From the NCBI GenBank assembly GCA_030704615.1, contig CM060733.1:35712001-35776000 (forward strand): DNA of 64,000 nt, written 5' to 3'. Below are positions 8,239 to 18,384 of the stretch, piece by piece; the first letter of the stretch is position 1; every line of letters begins with the position of its first letter. A program made the translations under genes and the position numbers. Below the pieces are notes generated by a model. It did not search any database, was not told where the DNA came from, and saw only the letters and a list, made by a program, of their open reading frames with translations. This stretch comes from Takakia lepidozioides (taxonomy: Eukaryota; Streptophyta; Takakiopsida; Takakiales; Takakiaceae).

Positions 8239-11200
8239 CAGCTCAAACAGTGTGCGTTGCCGCACACTGTTTGAGCTGCACAAGTCACTGTTTAAGGGTG
8301 CAAAATTCTTCCTTCAACAACACCTTTCTGAGGATGAAATGAACCCCGCACTTCCAACTCAAACAGTGTGCGGCAACGCACACTGTTTGAGCAAGTCTTC
8401 TCAATGTTTTAGGGTGCAAAATTTGGCATTGGAGTCAGTTATCTGCGGGTGAAATGAACCCTTCACTGCCAGCCCAAACAGTGTGCGGCAACGCACATTG
8501 TTTGAGCTGAACATTTCAATGTTTTAGGGTGCGAAATTTGGACTTCAGGGGCACCTTTCTGAGGATGGAATGAACCCTGCACTGCCAGCGCAAACAGTGT
8601 GCGGCAACGCACACTGTTTGAGCTGAACATTTCAATGTTTTAGGGTGCAAAATTTGGACTGCAGGGGCACCTATGTGAGGATGAAATGAACCTTTCACTG
8701 TCAGCCCAAACAGTGTGCGGCAACGCACACTGTTTGAGCTGAACATTTCAATGTTTTAGGGTGCAAAATTTGGTCTTGCTGTCTGTTATCTGAGGGTGAA
8801 ATGAACCCTTCACTGCCAGCTCAGACAGTGTGCGGCAACGCACACTGTTTGAGCTGAACATTTCAATGTTTCAGGGTGCAAAATTTGGACTTCAGGGGCA
8901 CCTATAATAGGATGAAATGAACCCTTCACTGTCAGCCCAAGAGGTGTGCGGCAACGCACACTGTTTGAGCTGAACATTTCAATGTTTCTGGGTGCAAAAT
9001 TTGGACTTCAGGGGCACCTATGTGAGGATGAAATGAACCCTTCACTGTCAGCCCAAACAGTGTGCGGCAACGCACACTGTTTGAGCTGAACATTTCAATG
9101 TTTTAGGGTGCAAAATTTGGTCTTGCTGTCTGTTATCTGAGGGTGAAATGAACCCTTCACTGCCAGCTCAGACATTGTGCGGCAACGCACACTGTTTGAG
9201 CTGAACATTTCAATGTTTCAGGGTGCAAAATTTGGACTTCAGGGGCACCTATAATAGGATGAAATGAACCCTTCACTGTCAGCCCAAGCAGTGTGCGGCA
9301 ACGCACACTGTTTGAGCTGAACATTTCAATGTTTCTGGGTGCAAAATTTGGACTTCAGGGTGACCTGTTTGAGGATGAAATGAACCCTTCACTGTCAGCC
9401 CAAACAGTGTGCGGCAACGCACACTGTTTCAGCTGAACATTTCAATGTTTCTGGGTGCAAAATTTGGACTTCAAGGTGACCTGTTTGAGGATGAAATGAA
9501 CCCTTCACTGTCAGCCCAAACAGTGTGCGGCAACGCACACTGTTTGAGCTGAACATTTCAATGTTTTAGGGTGCAAAATTTGGTCTTGCTGTCTGTTATC
9601 TGAGGGTGAAATGAACCCTTCACTGCCAGCTCAGACAGTGTGCGGCAACGCACACTGTTTGAACTGAACATTTCAATGTTTCAGGGTGCAAAATTTGGAC
9701 TTCAGGGGCACCTATCTTAGGGTGAAATAAACCCTTCACTGCCAGCTCAGACAGTGTGCGGCAACGCACACTGTTTGAGCTGAACATTTCAATGTTTCAG
9801 GGTGCAAAATTTGGACTTCAGGGGCACCTATGTGAGGATGAAATGAACCCTTCACTGTCAGCCAAAACAGTGTGCGGCAACGCACACTGTTTGAGCTGAA
9901 CATTTCAATGTTTTAGGGTGCAAAATTTGGTCTTGATGTCTGTTATCTGAGGTTGAAATGAACCCTTCACAACCAGCTCAACAGTGTGCGGCAACGCACA
10001 CTGTTTGAGCAGATCTTTTCAATGTTTTAGGGTGCAAAATTTGGTCTTGCTGTCTGTTATCTGGGGGTGAAATGAACCCTTCACTGCCAGCTAAGACAAT
10101 GTGCGGCAACGCACACTGTTTGAGCTGAACATTTCAATGTTTCAGGGTGCAAAATTTGGACTTCAGGGGCACCTATCTTAGGGTGAAATGAACCCTTCAC
10201 TGCCAGCTAAGACAGTGTGCGGCAACGCACACTGTTTGAGCTGAACATTTCAATGTTTCAGGGTGCAAAATTTGGACTTCAGGGGCACCTATAATAGGAT
10301 GAAATGAACCCTTCACTGTCAGCCCAAATAGTGTGCGGCAACGCACACTGTTTGAGCTGAACATTTCAATGTTTCAGGGTGCAAAATTTGGACTTCAGGG
10401 GCACCTATGTGAGGATGAAATGAACCCTTCACTGTCAGCCAAAACAGTGTGCGGCAACGCACACTGTTTGAGCTGAACATTTCAATGTTTTAGGGTGCAA
10501 AATTTGGTCTTGCTGTCTGTTATCTGAGGTTGAAATGAACCCTTCACAACCAGCTCACACAGTGTGCGGCAACGCACACTGTTTGAGCAGAACTTTTCAA
10601 TGTTTTAGGGTGCAAAATTTGGTCTTGCTGTCTGTTATCTGGGGGTGAAATGAACCCTTCACTGCCAGCTCAGACAGTGTGCGGCAACGCACACTGTTTG
10701 AGCGGAACATTTCAATGTTTCAGGGTGCAAAATTTGGACTTCAGGGGCACCTATCTTAGGGTGAAATGAACCCTTCACTGCCAGCTAAGACAGTGTGCGG
10801 CAACGCACACTGTTTCAGCTGAACATTTCAATGTTTCTGGGTGCAAAATTTGGACTTCAGGGGCACCTATAATAGGATGAAATGAACCCTTCACTGTCAG
10901 CCCAAATAGTGTGCGGCAACGCACACTGTTTGAGCTGAACATTTCAATGTTTCAGGGTGCAAAATTTGGACTTCAGGGGCACCTATGTGAGGATGAAATG
11001 AACCCTTCACTGTCAGCCAAAACAGTGTGCGGCAACGCACACTGTTTGAGCTGAACATTTCAATGTTTTAGGGTGCAAAATTTGGTCTTGCTGTCTGTTA
11101 TCTGAGGTTGAAATGAACCCTTCACAACCAGCTCACACAGTGTGCGGCAACGCACACTGTTTGAGCAGATCTTTTCAATGTTTTAGGGTGCAAAATTTGG

Positions 11201-12110
11201 TCTTGCTGTCTTTTATCTGGGGGTGAAATGAACCCTTCACTGCCAGCTCAGACAGTGTGCGGCAACGCACACTGTTTGAGCTGAACATTTCAATGTTTCT
11301 GGGTGCAAAATTTGGACTTCAGGGTGACCTGTTTGAGGATGAAATGAACCCTTCACTGTCAGCCCAAATAGTGTGCGGCAACGCACACTGTTTGAGCTGA
11401 ATATTTCAATGTTTTAGGGTGCAAAATTTGGTCTTCAGGGTATGTTATCTGAGGTTGAAATGAACCCTTCACAACCAGCTCAAACAGTGTGTGGCAACGC
11501 ACACTGTTTGAGCAGATCTTTTCAATGTTTTAGGGTGCAAAATTTGGTCTTGCTGTCTGTTATTTGAGGGTGAAATGAACCCTTCACTGCCAGCTCAGAC
11601 AGTGTGCGGCAACGCACACTGTTTGAGCTTAACATTTCAATGTTTCAGGGTGCAAAATTTGGACTTCAGGGGCACCTATCTTAGGGTGAAATGAACCCTT
11701 CACTGCCAGCTCAGACAGTGTGCGGCAACGCACACTGTTTGAGCTGAACATTTCAATGTTTCAGGGTGCAAAATTTGGACTTCAGGGGCACCTATAATAA
11801 GATGAAATGAACCCTTCACTGTCAGCCAAAATAGTGTGCGGCAACGCACACTGTTTGAGCTGAACATTTCAATGTTTTAGGGTGCAAAATTTGGTCTTCA
11901 GTGTAACATTTCTGGGGATAAAATGAACCCTTCACTGTCAGCTCAAACAGTCTGCGGAACCGCACACTGTTTAGGCAGAACATATCAATATTGAAGGGCG
12001 CAACCTTCAGCCCTCATGGGCACATATCTGAGGATGAAATGAATCCTTTACTGCCAGCTCAAACAGTGTGCGGCAACGCACACTGTTTGAGCAGAACTTT
12101 TCAATGTTCT
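8239..12110 (+). repeat. Hairpin satellite array, 34 copies of ~116 bp
   Basis: I count 34 tandem copies with a mean spacing of about 115.6 bp. Each contains an inverted repeat whose arms are CAAACAGTGTGCG and its complement around a 4-base loop; in the better copies the stem extends to 16-18 bp. In 33 copies the plus-strand loop is GCAA (one copy is eroded to GAAC). In the first copy (stem 8239-8256, loop 8257-8260, stem 8261-8278) the loop is TTGC, i.e. flipped. Between hairpins lie conserved spacers of two main kinds (GGACTTCAGGGGCACC and GGTCTTGCTGTCTGTTATC), followed by GATGAAATGAACCCTTCACT. Spacer types alternate in a higher-order pattern with a period of about 578 bp. No coding potential. 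Confidence 0.95.
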
Positions 12111-12267
12111 TTCCCTGTGAAAATCGGGAACATAGGGCAGGTCCGTGAGGATCAATGAACACTTACCTGGCAGCTCAAAGAACACTTACCTGTTTGATCC
12201 CACTTTTTCATGCATCAATCGACGTTTCATTCCTCTCTTATAAGAATTTGAGTGAACAACCTTGCAG

Positions 12268-15200
12268 GAGAAAATGCAAAGTGTGGCGGATGAGGTCCCT
12301 CTGGGTCAGGGGAAGGAGACCATAGTTGATGTTGACGATGAGTTTTATGAAAGCAAAGCCGCTGAGATGCTGGGGGGTCAAAAGGTGAACTCTCAGCTTG
12401 TGGTTCAAAGTATGCTTGCTCCTGGTGGGAGGTTGAAGATTCCCCTGTGTAGGTTGGTTTCCATGCCCGTCGTTCCTCCACCCCTTGTCAAAGACATTCT
12501 CAAGCTGGAGGCCGAGTTTGTTCATGGGTATTTGGATGGATCCGCAGTCTTTTACGTTTCTACTAGGGATTCTAGAGGTAACGAGCTCCTTGTGGATGAG
12601 TCAATCGTCGACTCCTGGGACCCCATTTGGAGACAGGTGAACGAATCCTTCGAACTTCTTCTCTCCAGGAAACCTTCCACCCAGGTATTCTCGGGGAAGA
12701 TGTTTCACGTTTGGGATGGCAACCACCGGTTGCTTGCATGGATGGCTGTCATTGGGAGGCTGCACTCACAGGAGGAAGAGTGGCATTACTCTGTTCGATC
12801 GATGGTGCTTGATTGTGACGACAACATGATGGGTCTTCTGACGGCAATGAATGATGTGAACAGGTTGGTTTCTCATTGTACATGTTGCACTTCTGGTTCC
12901 GTTCTTCCTTGATTCAAGTCCTTGAATTACATTCTGAAATTCAGATATCATTCTGCAGAGGGACGGAGACATCGCATGTCAAAACGAGTCTGGTTCACAC
13001 ACTGTATAGGATACAAAGGATCGGGCAGATGCCCTTGACCAACTTCAAGACCATCCTTTCGGCAGAGATGTATAAGAAATGCGAAAGCTCCAAGACTTCG
13101 GAAACATGGTACTCGTTGACCCGTGAGGCTTTCATGGAGTACATGTACACGGTGAGATACATCTTCCTTCATCTGGCCTTTCCATATTCCTGCTTCCACA
13201 TGTTTGTTTCTGTCTGTCTCCCTTGACCTTGGATTGATGCAACTCTCTTGCATTCCCTTGCAGCAAGACATTGCAGATGCAGGGGAGCGTGGCAAACTGG
13301 AATACTATAGCTCTACCCCTGAGGAGAGAAGGACAGCAAAGGGGGTTGAAAGTCACATCCAGAAGGAGATGAACGCTACAAGAAGGACAATAATGAGTGC
13401 TTTTGTGAAGCAGTTGAGAATGGCCGACCCATCATTCGGGCCGCAGTTTCTCCTGGAGATAAAAAACCATTATAACAAGCCAGGCAAGCCGGAGATGGCC
13501 CAGGAGAAGTTGCACAGGTTGTCTACCGCCGTCGTGTCTTCTGAACAGAAGGTGAAGTGGCTATAGATATGGAACTCCGATCCCACAGTTAGGGATACCC
13601 ACATGTTCCCAAGGCTAGAGAAAGAGAAGAAGACCCAGCGTGTCGTTCCTATCAGTGACAATGTGCTGGACACCTGGCTTCACAAGGCCACTTACTGGAG
13701 CCAGGTGTGATGTCCTCTCGTATCTCACTTTCTTTTCTCTTTTCCTGTCCTTCTCTTCCCATTGCCTCTTACATTCGCTGTGACTGTTTTTGGGTTCATT
13801 CTTCCATTTCAATTGTTTTGCAGTTGGAAGAAAGGGCCCGATCGGTTCTGCATACTCAGCTGGCTGACTATGGCATCACTATGACAGCTCCGAAGGTCTC
13901 CTTCGAAGCTTACATGAGGAAATGGAGAGCCACAGTGTGGCACTCTGGTTTCTTTAGAGAGTTCAGCAAGGAGGGTGGCATCAGTCGAACAAATGAGCTT
14001 GACCAGCAGGAAAAAGGAGAGGAAGCCTGGAAACGATGCCTTTACAGGTGCACACCCTTGCACTCTTTACTTGTGTTGTGGTTGCAATGTGTTGTGTGGC
14101 ATACTGTTTAAGGGGGTCTTCCTGGTGTGTTGAAAAAGCTGGGAACAATATGTGCACTGGAAAATGAGGCTGTGTCTGTTCCTGCAGGTACATTAGGTTT
14201 GTTCTCTTGGAAGAGAATTGCTTGGACAAACATCCAGATTTCGTGGACCTTTGGCTTGTCCCTGCTGGCAACCAGACCATGTTCACTGCTGGGATCTTGC
14301 ATGACTGGGGCCCAGACCATCTTTCTTCTTGTGGTTGGTATTTGGATTGCCCTCCTTCAGAGACCCCAGCTGTAGAGTTGTCTTTGAGGAGAGAGAATGA
14401 CCGTATTGCAGCCACTGCCGCAGCAGCGGACCTCGACATTCATGAGCGTAATCTGAGGACTCTTGCAGAGAAGGAGCCTCCCGCTCAGGATACCCCGGGT
14501 AGAGGAAGAAAGGCAAAGGGAAAAGATGTTGCTGGTGTTGTGGGGAAGGGAAGGGGTAGAGGGAAGGTGGCACAAGGGCAGGGAAGTGTTGCAGCTATTG
14601 GCCCTGTGGAGCATGTCCAGCAGACTCCACCGCATGGTAGGGGATCCGGGAGAAAAAACAAGGGGGTGGTTGATCCCAAGGACCCGTACCATGCAGTGGA
14701 ACATCCCACGAGGGTCATTCGTCCAACCAGGTTGGAGATTGCCAACGTCGGGTTCCTTGCCATGATGGAGTCGAAGAAATCTGATTACAAGGGCGAGCCA
14801 TCACCAATGTGGGAGAGGATTGTCGAGTTCCTCAGCACGGTGCGTGTTCTCTTTGGGTTCTGTGGCTTCTGCTCTCTTTGTCTGCTGTGGGCATGGATCG
14901 TTTATAAACTTGTCAGAATTCCATTGTATTTTTTTTTGCAGGCTAAAATGACCAAATCGTGGGTGAACGGGAAGGAGAAGCCATATGCAGCGGAACTCAT
15001 CATCTTGGACATCCCTGATGGGTTGGCAGTCCCGGATATCCCTCCATCGGGTGCTTGTCCGGGTTGGAATGCATTTGATGAGCGCTACTGGCGGTGGGTT
15101 TTTTCCTTTTGCAACTTCTTCCTTTCCGATGCAGGTGTTTTGGTTCTCATCCAGTCCATCGATGTTCGGTGTCGCCGTGCCCTTGCCAGCTATTTGAAAG

Positions 15201-16385
15201 CCTCGGGCATGAGAGTCGTGAAGACATGGAATTGTGTGAACAGCATGTACCTTACGAAGGGGGATCGTCTGGGAGAGATGGTGAGTTTCCCTTCTTCTTC
15301 CTCTTCTTTTTTGTTCTGGGATTGTGTTGTATAGGTCGCTCGAACTCATATGTAGGGGCCCGATTTTATTTTGGTTCTTAGTTCCTTGTGGATGTCATGT
15401 TCGCAAACTCGTCTGTTTGAAGCTGTTTGTCTCGTCCGGGTGCATCCACCAACGACTCCGGCCGGCATTACGGAGTTTGCCATCACTCACGGGGGCAAGT
15501 TCATAGATGACAGGACAGATCCTCCCACGGATGACATGCATCACAACTACGTCGACAGCAACTTGTGCTTGCGAAGGGGGAATGGGGTTCCTTGGAGAGG
15601 GGCGAGGGAGAGGAGCCCGGCTTTCATTCAAACGATTGTGGAGTGCTGCACCTACACAGACGCCAGATTCTGGATTTGTCGATGGGCACAGGTTCGTCTC
15701 TTCAACATTCACATTTCATGAGGTTTGATTGAGCTTGCACTTTCAGCACTTTCCACCGTTCCGAATGTGTCTTCAATGTCTGCTTACTTCATTCTATTCC
15801 ACTGCAGGTGCTTCGTACCACGCTTGCAAGGCCAGTGCGCGACATGTCTTTGGGATTGAAGGGGATGCTGAGATTTACAAGAACCTCCTGATGGGTTTGG
15901 GTGGACACACTTCTCAGGTCCTTCCGAAGCCCCGTCCCGCTGATACTGGTACAGAGGAGACTTCTGACAAGGAGCTGGACTCCGACTTTGCCTGTGAGTA
16001 AGTTCAACCTGTGCATGCTTGCATTGTTGTTTCAATATCGAGAATCGCTGTTCTTGAGGCAAAGTGCACATGGGAGACATCCTCTTCGTTGGACTTGTGC
16101 ATTGCATCATTGTGTTAAAAATGGGATTTTGTGGACATGTGTAGGAGTCCGCGTGCTTCCACTTGCCCTCCTGGGCTATCACACCTATTTGGACTTGTTT
16201 TCAGTCCTCCTCGATCTTGTGTGCTACCTGTCTATGCGGAGGCACTCGCAGCAAGCATGTCCGTTCATGGCACTCAGAGTCCACCTTGCGATGGCCTTCG
16301 TAGAACACGTGGTGTTGGGGCCAGAATCTTTGTAGATGACATAGCACAGGAGGTGGACACTGATTGTGATGACTGCGACACTTGA
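12268..16385 (+). pseudogene. ParB-like + amino-methyltransferase-like multi-exon gene, eroded
   Basis: Nine exons with GT-AG introns: 12268-12863, 12959-13151, 13264-13704, 13824-14047, 14188-14839, 14942-15280, 15382-15691, 15808-15997, 16205-16385 (stop). The first exon holds a ParB/sulfiredoxin-like segment ending in VWDGNHRLLAWMA, comparable to the DG.HR..A motif of ParB-fold proteins. After a Gly/Lys/Arg-rich linker, exon six reads AAELIILDIPDG (in the place of the catalytic (D/N)PP(Y/W) motif IV) and then a strand-helix pattern to GVLVLIQS. Exon seven has RERSPAFIQTIVECCT (motif X-like) and exon eight ARHVFGIEGDAEIYKNLL (the acidic SAM-ribose position). This order is that of bacterial beta-class N6A/N4C DNA methyltransferases, often fused to ParB in prophages. 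Lesions: in-frame TAG at 13564-13566, and phase breaks in exons seven and eight. Likely a recently disabled paralogue, or catalytically dead even when intact. Confidence 0.6.
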
Positions 16386-16636
16386 TATGAAGTATTCTTT
16401 TGGTTTAATTCTGGGACAAATTTGAAATGGGATGGTTGTGTGTCCTTATTGTCCTCTTTGCAATGTGTGCGTGGAATTCACATTCATGGTTCCAAACTAT
16501 TGTTGGAGATGGGGGTTGCATGGACTGCCCGGATTGTTCCTTCAATATATTTGTTGTTTTGTGGACCTCACAGACTTGAGTACATTGCAAAAACAAACAA
16601 ACCACTTTGTTCTCAATTCTCAATTCTCCCCACATC
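16386..16636. other. Probable 3' region of the ParB-methyltransferase gene
   Basis: AT-rich sequence following the stop at 16385. No further coding exon or RNA gene is seen. Confidence 0.3.
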
Positions 16637-16637
16637 A

Positions 16638-16692
16638 ACCCGCGGAAATAGGTGACACCACTCGGAAATAGGTGACATCCGCGGAAATAGGC
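16638..16692 (+). repeat. Short tandem repeat of GCGGAAATAGGTGACA
   Basis: Three near-identical copies of CGGAAATAGG(TGACA) in direct orientation immediately before the foldback at 16711. Confidence 0.7.
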
Positions 16693-16710
16693 ACTGTTTG
16701 CATGCTGACG

Positions 16711-16762
16711 TGGCGTGAGCCTGTGCTGAGCTCACGCTTTCCTGGGCTCACAGGCTCACGGA
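16711..16762. repeat. GTGAGCC foldback-type sequence, copy 2
   Basis: An 11-bp perfect inverted repeat, GTGAGCCTGTG near 16713 and CACAGGCTCAC near 16750, encloses GAGCTCACG and GGGCTCAC. Related to the block at 2966-3035. It lies where the adjacent BED zinc-finger frame loses protein-like character, suggesting insertion into that sequence. Confidence 0.5.
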
Positions 16763-17137
16763 ATAGCACCCCCCATATGCATCAACAGAAGAAGCTGGAA
16801 CAGAACTCACCACATTTTCAACTGCCATGGCATGCTTGAGCTCCGCATCAGGAAACGGTTTTGTTCCTTTCGGTCTGGCCATACATACGACCATTCCATC
16901 GACAATATGCCGATTCAATCTGCTCTTATCTACCTTTACTTCCCCACAATAAGGACATTTGAACTTAGGCCGGCCCTTTGCTCCCTCCACCTTGGCCTCT
17001 CTACACCTGGTGTGGCAGTACGCGATCATTGTAACATGCTCATGCTCAGTGTACCAGAAGCGAACTCGTTCGCCATCCCTCTTCAAGTGATCAAATGGAA
17101 TAGTAGCCTCTCCAGGGAACAGATAACAATCAGCCAT
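16748..17137 (-). CDS. BED-type zinc-finger fragment (hAT-transposase-like N-terminus)
   Basis: The minus-strand frame starts at ATG 17137 (MADCYLFPGEATIPFDHL); the longer upstream extension is hydrophobic and unlikely. The core is FKCPYCGEVKVDKSRLNRHI followed by MVVC. This C-x2-C ... H ... C arrangement resembles the BED or BED-like zinc finger at the N-terminus of plant hAT transposases and related host proteins, which binds DNA. A basic segment MARPKGTKPFPDAELKHAM follows. The frame then runs into the GTGAGCC foldback and ends at 16748 without a catalytic domain, so this is a fragment or a first exon. A partial inverted copy of the MARPK segment lies at 18027. Confidence 0.5.
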   Translation of the reverse strand: MADCYLFPGEATIPFDHLKRDGERVRFWYTEHEHVTMIAYCHTRCREAKVEGAKGRPKFKCPYCGEVKVDKSRLNRHIVDGMVVCMARPKGTKPFPDAELKHAMAVENVVSSVPASSVDAYGGCYSVSL

Positions 17138-17429
17138 GGCAAAAGAAAAAGCTGACAGAAGAGAAAAGAAGAGCAAGAGCATGACAAGACAATGACCAAG
17201 ACCAAGAGAATTCCGAAGAATGCACAGCAAGGAGCACGCACAGCAAGGAGTGCAGGAAGAATAGGAAAGGCTGCGAGAAGGGAAAAACTGAACAATGATC
17301 AAAGAACGAAGAACGAAGCTAGCTAGATGTCACCCGTAAGGCACGTCGGTTAAGCGAAAGACGGCGGATCATTAAAATCTGGTGGCTTGCAATCAATTAT
17401 ATCCGCACTGACTCACACGTGTATGAGTT

Positions 17430-17910
17430 GCAATCCCGGTGTCACCCAGAATAGCGGAGTGTAACCCGTAACCCTACACTTGTGAGCGCGACAAACCAGC
17501 CGTTACCCGCATGCCAGACACGTCGAGTGTAACCCTCCGTCAGGTACCCACATATGATGTAACCCTTCGTCACAACCTCATGTACCCCTAGTCTATGTGA
17601 CTCCCGAACACAACATTGATGTAACCCTGTCATATCAAACCATTAGTATGCAACCTCCAGGTAAACATGGTCAATGTAACGCCCCGCCCATGTAACCCTA
17701 GCCTATGTGGCTCCGCGAGTGCAACATCCACGTAACCCATCAAACATGTCAACCCCATCTAAACCTCCATTACTAAACTGTCTACCAAGCCACCATGTAT
17801 TAAGAAAGAAAACACCGTGTAACCCCCTGTGTGTAACCATAGCACACGTGACGCAGTCATATAAACCATCAGACATGTAACCGGTTGACAGTGCTTGCAG
17901 AACACGCATG
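17430..17910 (-). repeat. GGGTTACA-type minisatellite block D (minus orientation)
   Basis: The plus strand shows repeated TGTAACCC/TGTAACCCT and CATGTAACC motifs at irregular spacing, the complement of the GGGTTACA motif in the other blocks. No coding. Confidence 0.7.
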
Positions 17911-18026
17911 ATTCGATACGTATTGCATCCATAATAGCGATGAGTAGGCTGCCCCGGCTGGTGTGTGGACAAAAGATACACGAGAGGAGAGTGAATGGGC
18001 ATCCCGTCAAATGAGCGGCTGCTTGC

Positions 18027-18275
18027 ATGGCTAGACCGAAAGAAACAAAACCCTTTCCTAATGCCGATCTCAGGAATACCATAGCCATCGGGGACGGTGA
18101 CAAAACAACAAGAATGACATTGAGAAAGAAAAAGAATAGAGACAACCGTATCAATTGTAGAGAAAACCGTAGTAATAGATTTGACGGATCGCTGCGTGGA
18201 AAGCGTTGTCTTGTATGTTGCTGGGAGGACGATACTGAACTGAATGAACTACAAATCTTTCACATTGATGTGTGA
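18027..18275 (+). pseudogene. Inverted partial copy of the BED zinc-finger gene segment
   Basis: The plus strand reads MARPKETKPFPNADLRNTI, matching MARPKGTKPFPDAELKHAM of the minus-strand frame at 16748-17137. The two loci are similar over about 50-60 bases of DNA in opposite orientation. The zinc-finger cysteines are not present upstream here, so this is a fragment. It lies between minisatellite block D (minus) and array E (plus). Confidence 0.5.
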
Positions 18276-18384
18276 AGCCGATTGGGCGCCATGGGAATTG
18301 CAGAAAGCTGATGCCCCAAAGCAAAAAAACGAGCGAGCTAGGAATCTGGAAAATGGATGGGGAGAGCAAATTAGGGTTTTGGCC

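Noticed and set aside
8077-8746. Minus-strand frames reading SSNSVRCRTLFEL
   Set aside because: They are translations of the hairpin satellite, repeated copy after copy.
8239-12110. CRISPR-like array (regular palindromic repeats)
   Set aside because: The spacers are themselves repeated, the monomers are tandem, the setting is eukaryotic and no cas genes exist; this is a satellite.
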